A DNA stretch of 48,614 nucleotides from a bacterium (GTDB taxonomy: Bacteria; JAJVIF01; JAPKYR01). Position numbers and translations under genes: made by a program. Of the stretch, positions 38,145 through 46,627 are shown piece by piece. The notes below the pieces were generated by a model. It worked only from the letters and a program-made list of their open reading frames with translations, was not told the origin of the DNA and did not search any database. Numbering within the stretch: position 1 is the stretch's first letter; each line of letters opens with the position of its first letter. Location of the stretch: the NCBI GenBank assembly GCA_026394215.1, contig JAPKYR010000154.1:1-48614 (forward strand), given 5' to 3'.

Positions 38145-39653
38145 ATGTTCAGTTTCCCCGGCAATAACAATCAAAGCGATAAACAGGAAGAATCCTGCGG
38201 GATATTCGGGATATATGCCCCCCAGTCGGATACCGCACGGCTGACATATTTCGGCCTTTTCGCCCTCCAGCATCGCGGACAGGAATCCGCCGGGATTTGC
38301 GTTTCAAACGGCGGGCATATGTCATGCTATGCTCGCATGGGGCTTGTCAACCAGGTTTTCAACGAGCAGATACTCGGCATCCTTCGCGGCCATATCGCTT
38401 CGGGGCATGTCAGGTATTCTACAACCGGCTCATCTGTGATCGCCAACGCCCAGCCTTTTCTTATTGAGGATAAGCAGGAAACCCGCTTCAACGGGAAACT
38501 TCGCCGAAAATATGTCGGGTTAGCCCTTTCGCATAACGGTAACTTAGTAAATACACGCGAGTTAAAATCAAAATGCGACGACTTGGGCCTTCCATTGAAT
38601 TCCACATCGGATTCCGAAATGATGGCGCGGCTTATTCATTATGAATACGCCAGAACATGCAATATAGAGTCCGCTCTTCTCACATGGCTTCCTCAATTCA
38701 AAGGCGCATTCGCGATGGTGTTACAGACCCCGGATAAATTGATTGCCATCCGCGACGATATCGGCATCAGACCGTTGGTCTGCGGCTACCTTGGAGATAA
38801 AGACGATCCCGACGGCTGGGTATTGGCAAGCGAAACCTGCGCATTGGACATCATCGGCGCCCACTTTGCCTTCGCGATATCTCCCGGAACCGCAGTTCTG
38901 ATAGATGAGAGTGGCCCACGGACTTTGCGGTGGAAACCTAATCATAAAGATGAAAAACTCTGCGCGTTCGAATACATATACTTCGCTCGACCCGACAGTC
39001 TTTTTCGCGGTAAATGCCTGCACCTGATTCGACAGCGTATGGGCGAGCTCATGGCTATAGAAAATCCTGTAGACGCTGATATCGTGGTTCCCGTCCCGGA
39101 CTCGGGAACTCCGCACGCAATCGGCTTCGCGAGACAAAGCGGAATCCCCTACACCGAAGGCCTGATTAAAAACCGATATGTCGGACGCACATTTATCAGC
39201 CCGCAGTCGCGTCTTCGCGCGCTCGGGGTCAGGATGAAACTGAACCCGCTGGAAAGTGTCCTGCGCGGTAAGAGAGTGGTTCTTGTCGACGATTCCATCG
39301 TCCGCGGCACCACGTCGAAAAAAATCATCCAGTTGCTTCGCGACGCGGGCGCGAAAGAAGTCCATTTCCGCGTCGCAAGTCCGCCGGTTCTGAATCCCTG
39401 TTATTACGGTATTGATACAGCCGTCCAGGAAGATCTGATCGCGAGTCACTACAGAAATACAAAGAACGATTATTCGGAACTGGCAAAACAACTTGGCGCG
39501 GACAGCCTCGCATACCTGAGTATCGAAGGGATGCTCGAAGCTTTCGGACACACGACCGACGAGCTTTGCCTTGCATGTCTTAACGGAAAATACCCGATCC
39601 CCATATCCGAACAGACCCGACTGAATCTGGGCAAATTTATTCTGGAAAAATAA
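38145..39653 (+). CDS. purF: amidophosphoribosyltransferase
   Basis: EESCGIFGIYAPQ...LQHRGQESAGICV...RGKRVVLVDDSIVRGTTSKKIIQLLRDAGAKEVH; start MFSFPGNNN (ORF track 37920 overlaps purC). Confidence 0.97.
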   Translation: MFSFPGNNNQSDKQEESCGIFGIYAPQSDTARLTYFGLFALQHRGQESAGICVSNGGHMSCYARMGLVNQVFNEQILGILRGHIASGHVRYSTTGSSVIANAQPFLIEDKQETRFNGKLRRKYVGLALSHNGNLVNTRELKSKCDDLGLPLNSTSDSEMMARLIHYEYARTCNIESALLTWLPQFKGAFAMVLQTPDKLIAIRDDIGIRPLVCGYLGDKDDPDGWVLASETCALDIIGAHFAFAISPGTAVLIDESGPRTLRWKPNHKDEKLCAFEYIYFARPDSLFRGKCLHLIRQRMGELMAIENPVDADIVVPVPDSGTPHAIGFARQSGIPYTEGLIKNRYVGRTFISPQSRLRALGVRMKLNPLESVLRGKRVVLVDDSIVRGTTSKKIIQLLRDAGAKEVHFRVASPPVLNPCYYGIDTAVQEDLIASHYRNTKNDYSELAKQLGADSLAYLSIEGMLEAFGHTTDELCLACLNGKYPIPISEQTRLNLGKFILEK

Positions 39654-39820
39654 ATCCCGGACCCTCAAGGATGACATCCCCGACAGCCTGTCGTAATCTG
39701 TGATTCCGATTTAAATTTGTCGATCATGTCCCGGGATTATTGAAAAATTCGACCCTGGCTGTTATTATTCAATTTTACCCATCACCATCTTTAACATTGT
39801 TTTCGTACAATGAATATTTT

Positions 39821-39888
39821 GTAGAACAGCACAGCAGTGCGTCATACAGCCAGCAAAACCAGTAAAACGCACTGCCGTGCTGTTCTAC
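39821..39888. repeat. 22-bp inverted repeat (21/22)
   Basis: GTAGAACAGCACAGCAGTGCGT ... ACGCACTGCCGTGCTGTTCTAC. Confidence 0.95.
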
Positions 39889-39934
39889 GAGTAATGTTCT
39901 CTTTAATAGATAAATAACTAATATTCCGTATATA

Positions 39935-40030
39935 TGTAGGACAGGCTTTCCAGCCTGTCGCTTTCCAGCCTGTCATTGAATACCAGTAATTATCACGGTT
40001 GCAGTAACAGGCTGGAAAGCCTGTCCTACA
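39935..40030. repeat. 24-bp perfect inverted repeat with internal 15-bp tandem duplication
   Basis: TGTAGGACAGGCTTTCCAGCCTGT ... ACAGGCTGGAAAGCCTGTCCTACA; GCTTTCCAGCCTGTC twice at 39945-39974. Confidence 0.95.
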
Positions 40031-40121
40031 TAAATATGGTAAGCAGTAATTTTTCAACAGCCCCAAACGGTCCGACTACCTCCCGTATCCGTTCCATGCG
40101 GAGAGCGCGCCCCGCGCCCAT

Positions 40122-41063
40122 TCACAACAACCCCATCACAGCTAATGCATTCCTTCTCAACTTCTCACGACCCACCCTCCGAATCGGCGTTCCCGCCGTC
40201 AATCTGTCGAATTCATCCTCCGTGAGCTTGCTCAATTCCCTTAAATCCGGCACCACAAGCCCTTCCCTCGGGTGAAAATCATGATGGCGTGTCGGGCGCG
40301 CGAAATTATTCCACGGGCATACATCCTGGCACATATCGCATCCGTAAACCCATCCGTTAAGTGAATCTTTATGGTGTTTCGGAAAATCCCCGTCATGCTC
40401 CATCGTCAGATAACTGATGCACGACCTCGCATCTATATGCCGGCCCTGCATAATCGCCGATGTCGGGCACCGGTCGATACATAACCTGCATTTCCCGCAA
40501 TGATCCGGATGCTGCATGTCGTATTCGCCCTCGATTTTATACGTAGTCAGGAGCGACCCGATGAATATCCATGAACCGAACTTTCGCGTGATCAGGATTG
40601 AATTTTTCCCGATCCAGCCAAGCCCCGCGCGCATCGCCCAGATTTTATCCCTGAACGGCGCGGAATCGACCGCAATTTTAAAGAGCGGTTTCTCCCCGCC
40701 TGAATTTTCGACGCTTTCAACAATGGATTTCTGGAGCCTTCCAAGAATCTCGCCCAAAACCTTGTGATAATCGCGCCCCCACGCGTAGCGCGATATTTTC
40801 GGGAAATTCGGGAAGTTGAAATGAAGCTGTGGGACATAATAGTTTACAGCTATAACAATTATCGACTTGCATCCGGGCAGTAATTTTTCCGGATCGTGGC
40901 GAATATCGATATTATTCTGCATCCACGCCATATCGCCGCAGTAGTTCAGACTCAGCCACCTTCTGAATTTCTCCTCTTCTCCGGTTAATTTCGCAGGGGA
41001 AGTCACGCCGACAAGGTCGGCGCCGGAATCAAGAGCGCAAAATTTTAATTGTTCTACATTCAG
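40122..41063 (-). CDS. queG: epoxyqueuosine reductase QueG (probable CTG start)
   Basis: Two ferredoxin-type clusters CGKCRLCIDRCPTSAI and CDMCQDVCPWN. In-frame upstream extension LNVEQLKFCALDSGADLVGVTSP after GAGGAG; ORF track starts at 41006 inside the conserved GVTSP. Confidence 0.92.
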   Translation of the reverse strand: MNVEQLKFCALDSGADLVGVTSPAKLTGEEEKFRRWLSLNYCGDMAWMQNNIDIRHDPEKLLPGCKSIIVIAVNYYVPQLHFNFPNFPKISRYAWGRDYHKVLGEILGRLQKSIVESVENSGGEKPLFKIAVDSAPFRDKIWAMRAGLGWIGKNSILITRKFGSWIFIGSLLTTYKIEGEYDMQHPDHCGKCRLCIDRCPTSAIMQGRHIDARSCISYLTMEHDGDFPKHHKDSLNGWVYGCDMCQDVCPWNNFARPTRHHDFHPREGLVVPDLRELSKLTEDEFDRLTAGTPIRRVGREKLRRNALAVMGLL

Positions 41064-41173
41064 AACGACGTCTCCTCATCCAAATCCCACAATTTTTCTC
41101 AGGACACAAAGGATAGACGCTGATTGCCAGATTTAAGTTCTATAAAATTATCCGAAAAATGATAAAGATAAAC

Positions 41174-41836
41174 CTATGCCATATCATAAACCGCTTTCAC
41201 TGCCGCATCTATCCCCACCTGAATATCCTTGATCCCCGGACCAAGCATGTACGCCGGGGTCGTGACAATTTTATGTTTTTCATCGACCACGCATTTATCC
41301 ACAGTGCAATCGACATGCACCTGCCCAAGTTCATTAATCAACGCAGCAGTCCCAGGGTCATTGCCAATCGTCATTTTCACACCCGAAACATTGATTTCGT
41401 TAAGCGCGGCGGCGAGCGATCCCGGCGCTATACATATGGCGGCAATCGGCTTTCCTTCCTCATACAAGCCGCCAATCAATCTCTGAACCGAGGGATCGAC
41501 GGTGCATGATGCACCCTTCGACGCGAAATCGGACAAATGCAGCGCGGCACCGTATCCACCAGGAATCACAAGCCCGTCCATATCGTCTGCGGTTACGGCC
41601 GCGATATCGGTTATGTCGCCTCGTGAAATTCTCGCCGCCTCGACCATCGTATTTCGATGGTCACCGCCTGGTTCATCTGTAGTGTGATCGACAGCATCAA
41701 AATCCTTATTTACCGCAATGAAAAAAATATCTGCTCCAAGTTTGTTTAACACTAGAAGCGCGAGCGTAGCCTCATGAATCTCCGACCCGTCTCTGACCCC
41801 GCAGCCTGTCAGAAGTAATCCGATACGTTTCGCCAT
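41174..41836 (-). CDS. elbB: ElbB-like DJ-1/PfpI family protein (isoprenoid biosynthesis glyoxalase)
   Basis: IGLLLTGCGVRDGSEIHEATLALL...DGLVIPGGYGAALHLSDFA...PIAAICIAPGSLAAAL. Confidence 0.92.
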   Translation of the reverse strand: MAKRIGLLLTGCGVRDGSEIHEATLALLVLNKLGADIFFIAVNKDFDAVDHTTDEPGGDHRNTMVEAARISRGDITDIAAVTADDMDGLVIPGGYGAALHLSDFASKGASCTVDPSVQRLIGGLYEEGKPIAAICIAPGSLAAALNEINVSGVKMTIGNDPGTAALINELGQVHVDCTVDKCVVDEKHKIVTTPAYMLGPGIKDIQVGIDAAVKAVYDMA

Positions 41837-41889
41837 GTCCTTCTCCTTGTCGCTCCTGATAAATAGAGAATATCACATTTTGCAATCGT

Positions 41890-41951
41890 AGGCACGACTG
41901 TTAAGGAGTACACGACAATTAAAGAGGCACGACTGTCAAGGAGTGCATGAC
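41890..41951 (+). repeat. dispersed repeat, two direct copies (41890-41916, 41925-41951)
   Basis: AGGCACGACTGTTAAGGAGTACACGAC and AGGCACGACTGTCAAGGAGTGCATGAC. Confidence 0.9.
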
Positions 41952-42004
41952 TTTTAAAATTTTTAAAAATCCAGCGGAATTGTCTGTGATAATCCAAAAA
42001 AAAC

Positions 42005-42040
42005 TTGACATTTTGAATAAATCTGGTATAAGAGTACCAG
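42005..42040 (+). promoter_or_regulatory. promoter with dyad operator overlapping -10 of the Rrf2 gene
   Basis: TTGACA (42005) - 16 nt - TATAAG (42027); dyad CTGGTA-taagag-TACCAG (42023-42040). Confidence 0.6.
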
Positions 42041-42075
42041 AATACTGTTAACACGAAAAATAAAGGAATACGGTT

Positions 42076-42480
42076 ATGGCTACCATTTTGAAAATTTCGG
42101 ACGCGGCAAGCCTCGCATCGCACATGATGGTAATCATCGCATCGGCGAATGGGCGTCTTGTCACCGCTAAAGAAGGCGCGAACCAGCTTATTGTCTCGGA
42201 AGCTCATATGAGCAAGGTCATGCAACGGCTCGCGAAACATGGGCTTGTTAAATCCGTACGCGGTCCCGGCGGAGGTTTCCAGCTTATAGATGCTCCGGAA
42301 AAAATCACGCTTCTACAGATCTATGAGGCGATAGACGGTCCTCTCACCGAGGATATGTGTCTTCTGAACAACAAGGCCTGCATACGTATGAACTGCATTA
42401 TGGGTACCATGATCGATTCCATTAATAAACAGGTCAGGGATTATTTCACCACCACAAACCTGGCTATGTTGATCGAATAA
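42076..42480 (+). CDS. Rrf2 family transcriptional regulator
   Basis: ISDAASLASHMMVIIASANGRLVTAKEGANQLIVSEAHMSKVMQRLAKHGLVKSVRGPGGGFQL; Cys cluster CLLNNKACIRMNC. Confidence 0.92.
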   Translation: MATILKISDAASLASHMMVIIASANGRLVTAKEGANQLIVSEAHMSKVMQRLAKHGLVKSVRGPGGGFQLIDAPEKITLLQIYEAIDGPLTEDMCLLNNKACIRMNCIMGTMIDSINKQVRDYFTTTNLAMLIE

Positions 42481-42491
42481 GGATGTGAATG

Positions 42492-43250
42492 ATGCTCGCA
42501 GTACGAAAAATAGTACAAATCGACGAAGAGAAATGCGACGGTTGCGGAGTTTGTGTGCCGTCATGCGCGGAGGGAGCGATTCAAATTATCGACGGAAAGG
42601 CGAAAGTTGTCGATCTGTCATTCTGCGACGGGCTGGGCGCGTGCCTTGGCGAATGTCCGCAGGGCGCGATCACGATTATCGAAAGTGCAGCCCCTGCATT
42701 TGACGAGGAAAAAGTGAAGCATCACTTTGCATCTCAGAAAAAGGACCGCGAAATCCCGGCTCCCGCTCCGGCACCGGAACCGTTGGCATGCGGATGTCCC
42801 GGGTCGGCGATGAGGACAATCGCGCGTGGAACGCCTGCTGTAAAACCCGTGCCATCAGCGACAATGGAATCCGCGCTGACATCATGGCCGGTACAATTGA
42901 TGCTCGTTCCGCCGATCGCGCCGTTCCTTAAAAATGCCGATCTTTTAATCTCGGCAGATTGCGTACCGTTCGCGTTTCCCGATTTCCATAAGCGATTTCT
43001 GGACGGGCGCGTCGTACTTGTGGGATGTCCGAAGCTCGATGACATCCAGCATTACAGAAAGAAGCTGGAAGATATTTTCAAAACCGCGCAGCCAAAGAGT
43101 GTGATTGTCCTCAGAATGGAAGTACCATGCTGCACAGCGATAGCAATGGCGGCTCATGAGGCACTGATAGCATCGGGGCTGGACATCCCGTTCGAATCGA
43201 AGATCATCACAATTCAGGGCAATGTGAGAGAGGATCGGTATTTCGCGTAG
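42492..43250 (+). CDS. 4Fe-4S ferredoxin-type protein
   Basis: CDGCGVCVPSCAEGAIQI and CDGLGACLGECPQGAI; next to the Rrf2 gene. Confidence 0.88.
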   Translation: MLAVRKIVQIDEEKCDGCGVCVPSCAEGAIQIIDGKAKVVDLSFCDGLGACLGECPQGAITIIESAAPAFDEEKVKHHFASQKKDREIPAPAPAPEPLACGCPGSAMRTIARGTPAVKPVPSATMESALTSWPVQLMLVPPIAPFLKNADLLISADCVPFAFPDFHKRFLDGRVVLVGCPKLDDIQHYRKKLEDIFKTAQPKSVIVLRMEVPCCTAIAMAAHEALIASGLDIPFESKIITIQGNVREDRYFA

Positions 43251-43273
43251 GGATTACTCATCAAAATCGCGTA

Positions 43274-43334
43274 TCGTGGCATGCGACTCCGGCGCATGAA
43301 ACCAAAATCCATGCGCCGGAGTCGCATGCCACGA
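43274..43334. repeat. 25-bp perfect inverted repeat, 11-nt loop
   Basis: TCGTGGCATGCGACTCCGGCGCATG-aaaccaaaatc-CATGCGCCGGAGTCGCATGCCACGA. Confidence 0.96.
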
Positions 43335-43350
43335 ACTGAAGAATCATAAC

Positions 43351-43384
43351 AAAAAAGGCTGCCGATTTCTCGGCAGCCTTTACT
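43351..43384 (-). terminator. rho-independent terminator for acs
   Basis: AAGGCTGCCGA-TTTC-TCGGCAGCCTT followed on the minus strand by a T run. Confidence 0.85.
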
Positions 43385-43436
43385 TATAATAGAACAGACT
43401 TGTATTGGTTGCTGTTTCAGATGGTCATTACGACCG

Positions 43437-45401
43437 TCAAGTAGCATCATCTTCTGTCGACGCCAGATCCGAAAGGTTCTTCAATACGCCGTGATCCTCA
43501 AGCGTGCTCGTATCGCCGCTGGTAACCTCGCCATTGGCAATCGACTTGAGAAGCCGTCGCATGATCTTTCCCGAACGGGTCTTTGGAAGTGCATCGGTGA
43601 AGATGAGCTTCTTCGGTCGGGCAAGAGCGCCGATTTCCTTATCGACGTGAGCTTTAAGCTCCTTGATAATCGCATCGCTCGGTTCAATTCCCCTCTTGAG
43701 GGTGACGAACGCGCAGACCGCCTCGCCTGTCAGGTCGTCTTTCATGCCGACAACCGCGGCCTCGGCAACTTTCTCATGTGAGACGATAACGCTCTCGATT
43801 TCCATCGTTCCAAGGCGGTGACCCGAAACATTCAGGACATCGTCGAGGCGTCCCATGATCCAGAAGTAGCCAAGCTCATCGGTTCGGGCGGAGTCGCCGG
43901 CATAATACTTATGAGGTACCTGCGACCAGTAAGCATCCCTGTAGCGCTGATCGTCTTTATAAAGAGTCTGGAGCATCGCGGGCCATGGCTTAGTGATTAC
44001 AAGCCGTCCGCCGCTTCCTAACGGGACAGGTTCTCCGGCCTCGTTGACAATTTCCGCAGCCACTCCTGGTACCGGACGCGTACATGAACCGGGTTTGGTT
44101 GGGGTCGCGCCGGGCATCGGGCTGATCATGATCATTCCAGTCTCAGTCTGCCACCATGTATCAACGATCGGGCATCTTTCATGGCCGATGAAAGTATGGT
44201 ACCAGATCCAGGCTTCCGGATTGATCGGCTCACCGACCGATCCAAGGAGCCTGAGCGACGACAGATCGAATTTCTGAGGATGCTGCTCGCCCCATCGCAT
44301 GAATGCGCGGATAGCTGTCGGAGCTGTATAGAAAATATTGACTTTGTATTTCTCGATAATTTCCCAGAAACGGCCATCATGAGGCTGATTAGGCGCTCCT
44401 TCATACATAACTGATGTCGCGCCGTTGGCGAGAGGCCCGTAAACGATATACGAATGGCCTGTTACCCATCCGATATCGGCTGTGCACCAGTAAGTATCTT
44501 CTTCCTTGAGGTCGAACACGATTTTGTTCGTGTAGTATGTCCCGACCATATATCCGCCGGTCGAATGCTGGACGCCCTTGGGCTTTCCTGTCGAACCCGA
44601 GGTGTAGAGAATGAACAGCGGATGAGTGGAATCAACAGATGTCGCTTCGCAAACGGAACTCTGATCCTTCACCAGATCATGCCACCAGATATCCCTTTTA
44701 TCATTCCACGGCACTTTTCCCCCAGTTCTTTTGACTACGATATTTTTCTCGATCGTCGGGCAACCCTTGAGAGCTTCATCGGTGTTGGCCTTGAGCGGGA
44801 TTTGTTTACCGCGGCGCCAGCTCTCATCGGAGCAGACCACTATTTTCGCGCCGGCGTCATTGATCCTGTCCTTCAACGCTTCAGCGGAGAAACCGCCGAA
44901 TACGATTGAGTGGGGAGCGCCGATCCTTGCGCATCCGAGCATCGCGATTGCAAGCTCTGGGATCATCGGCATGTACAGACATACGCGGTCGCCCATCTTG
45001 ACCCCGAGGCTCTTGAGGCCGTTAGCGAATTTGCATACTTCCCTGTGAAGCTGCTGATAGGTGAATATCCTCTGATCTCCCGGTTCACCCTCCCAGATAA
45101 GGGCGGCCTTGTTCTTTCTCGCGGTTGTGAGATGTCTGTCAAGGCAGTTGTAGGTTATGTTGGTTTTACCGCCAACAAACCATTGAGCGAATGGCTCGTC
45201 CCAGACAAGAACCTTTTTAGGCTGTTCAAACCAATGGAGTTCGCTCGCAATCTCGCCCCAGAACTCCTCGGGATTCTCAACGCTTCTTTTCCAAATTGCC
45301 TCATACTCTGCCATACTTTTAATATGAGCTTTCTTTGAGAATTCCGGCGAAGGTTCGAATACCCGCGTTTCCTTTAGTTTTGATTCGATGTCGATTGTCA
45401 T
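43437..45401 (-). CDS. acs: acetyl-CoA synthetase
   Basis: [30 protein letters not shown]...[15 protein letters not shown]...[21 protein letters not shown]...[12 protein letters not shown]. Confidence 0.97.
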   Translation of the reverse strand: MTIDIESKLKETRVFEPSPEFSKKAHIKSMAEYEAIWKRSVENPEEFWGEIASELHWFEQPKKVLVWDEPFAQWFVGGKTNITYNCLDRHLTTARKNKAALIWEGEPGDQRIFTYQQLHREVCKFANGLKSLGVKMGDRVCLYMPMIPELAIAMLGCARIGAPHSIVFGGFSAEALKDRINDAGAKIVVCSDESWRRGKQIPLKANTDEALKGCPTIEKNIVVKRTGGKVPWNDKRDIWWHDLVKDQSSVCEATSVDSTHPLFILYTSGSTGKPKGVQHSTGGYMVGTYYTNKIVFDLKEEDTYWCTADIGWVTGHSYIVYGPLANGATSVMYEGAPNQPHDGRFWEIIEKYKVNIFYTAPTAIRAFMRWGEQHPQKFDLSSLRLLGSVGEPINPEAWIWYHTFIGHERCPIVDTWWQTETGMIMISPMPGATPTKPGSCTRPVPGVAAEIVNEAGEPVPLGSGGRLVITKPWPAMLQTLYKDDQRYRDAYWSQVPHKYYAGDSARTDELGYFWIMGRLDDVLNVSGHRLGTMEIESVIVSHEKVAEAAVVGMKDDLTGEAVCAFVTLKRGIEPSDAIIKELKAHVDKEIGALARPKKLIFTDALPKTRSGKIMRRLLKSIANGEVTSGDTSTLEDHGVLKNLSDLASTEDDAT

Positions 45402-45742
45402 ATTGCCACCTTAATTCCTTTGTTTGTATTCTATAATTAAAGTATTATTTCTGAAAAATTCCATAGTGCGCTCGTTTACTCAAAGCAGCGCCTGTGCATT
45501 CTTTACACAGGCTTACGTCAATCATTACCGTTATTGGTGCGAATTTTCAAGTATTTCAGGGCAATTTGCGCGATTTTTCATAATTTTTTTTGCCATTTTC
45601 ACCATTTTCATGTGAAAAATGGCGCAAATAAACAACAATGCGCGTTCAGCGCATCATTCAACTCTTATGAGACCGATCTCAGACTCCGATTTCTGTCAAA
45701 CATTCTCCCTTAATACCATTTAAATTAACCCCCGACCAGATC

Positions 45743-46495
45743 TTATACAATTTCCTGCAGCAGGACGACTGATGTTATCTCCTCATTTTTATCAGTGATT
45801 ACTTTCGGTGTACACTGGATATGTACATGGTTTCCATTTTTCCCAATAAAAACAACATCGCACCTGAAATTATCATCCTGCAGCACCAGTGAAAAAATAT
45901 CCGCGAAATGCTGCTTCGACTCCTGATCCAGGAATTCATCAATCCTCTTCCCGGTCATCGAATCCTGACTGTAGCCAAGCGCGTCGCACATTGTATTGTT
46001 CGAAGAGAGTATATAACCTTTATCATCCAGGACCATTATTGGTTTTTGAGACGCGCTGAAAATTATTTCCAGACGTTTTTCAAGTTCTGTCACCAGCACA
46101 TTTAACCTTGATATCTCGGCGATATCCCGCTCAAATGCGATAAGGTATTCCTGTCCGTCCAGTTTGTATCGCTTTGTCCTCATTTGTACCGGATATGTCG
46201 AACCATCCTTTCTCCTGTGTCGGGTCTCGAAAATATCCGGTGCCGTACTGCTTACCTCTTTCCAATGGTGCGGCCACTCGTTGTTGTCGTACCACGGATC
46301 GATATTCATTACAGAGAGCTCCAGAAGTTCCTCTCTGGTGTACCCGAGCGCTTCGCAGCTTTTCTCATTGACGTAAATAAAATCCCCGGTTACATCAACA
46401 ATGTAAACCCCGTCCGGACAATCGTCCGCAAGATGCTTGAGAAGCGCCAGTTGGTCTTTTGACTTGAATTCAGACATAAACTTCTTTGACTCCAT
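45743..46495 (-). CDS. PAS-domain protein (two PAS, no output domain)
   Basis: DGVYIVDVTGDFIYVNEKSCEALGYTREELLEL and KPIMVLDDKGYILSSNNTMCDALGYSQDSMTGK. Confidence 0.85.
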   Translation of the reverse strand: MESKKFMSEFKSKDQLALLKHLADDCPDGVYIVDVTGDFIYVNEKSCEALGYTREELLELSVMNIDPWYDNNEWPHHWKEVSSTAPDIFETRHRRKDGSTYPVQMRTKRYKLDGQEYLIAFERDIAEISRLNVLVTELEKRLEIIFSASQKPIMVLDDKGYILSSNNTMCDALGYSQDSMTGKRIDEFLDQESKQHFADIFSLVLQDDNFRCDVVFIGKNGNHVHIQCTPKVITDKNEEITSVVLLQEIV

Positions 46496-46627
46496 ATATT
46501 GCCTCCTAATATATTGAAGTCGCTAGAACCAAAACCTCTTATCCTGTCCTCATTATACAACAACAATCATGGAAAATAAATATCACCAGACAAATTATTT
46601 ATTCATAATTTGTATTTGAGTACTTAC

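Noticed and set aside
39842-40066. 74-aa minus-strand ORF (CRTGFPACYCNRDNYWYSMTGWKATGWKACPTY)
   Set aside because: It is a translation of the inverted-repeat elements, not a protein.
41885-41955. CRISPR array at the 41.9-kb direct repeats
   Set aside because: Only two degenerate copies with an 8-bp gap, plus an isolated copy at 16.15 kb; no spacers and no cas genes.
41809-42240. 143-aa minus-strand ORF overlapping elbB and Rrf2 starts
   Set aside because: Antisense to Rrf2 and reads through the direct-repeat array; no coding signature.
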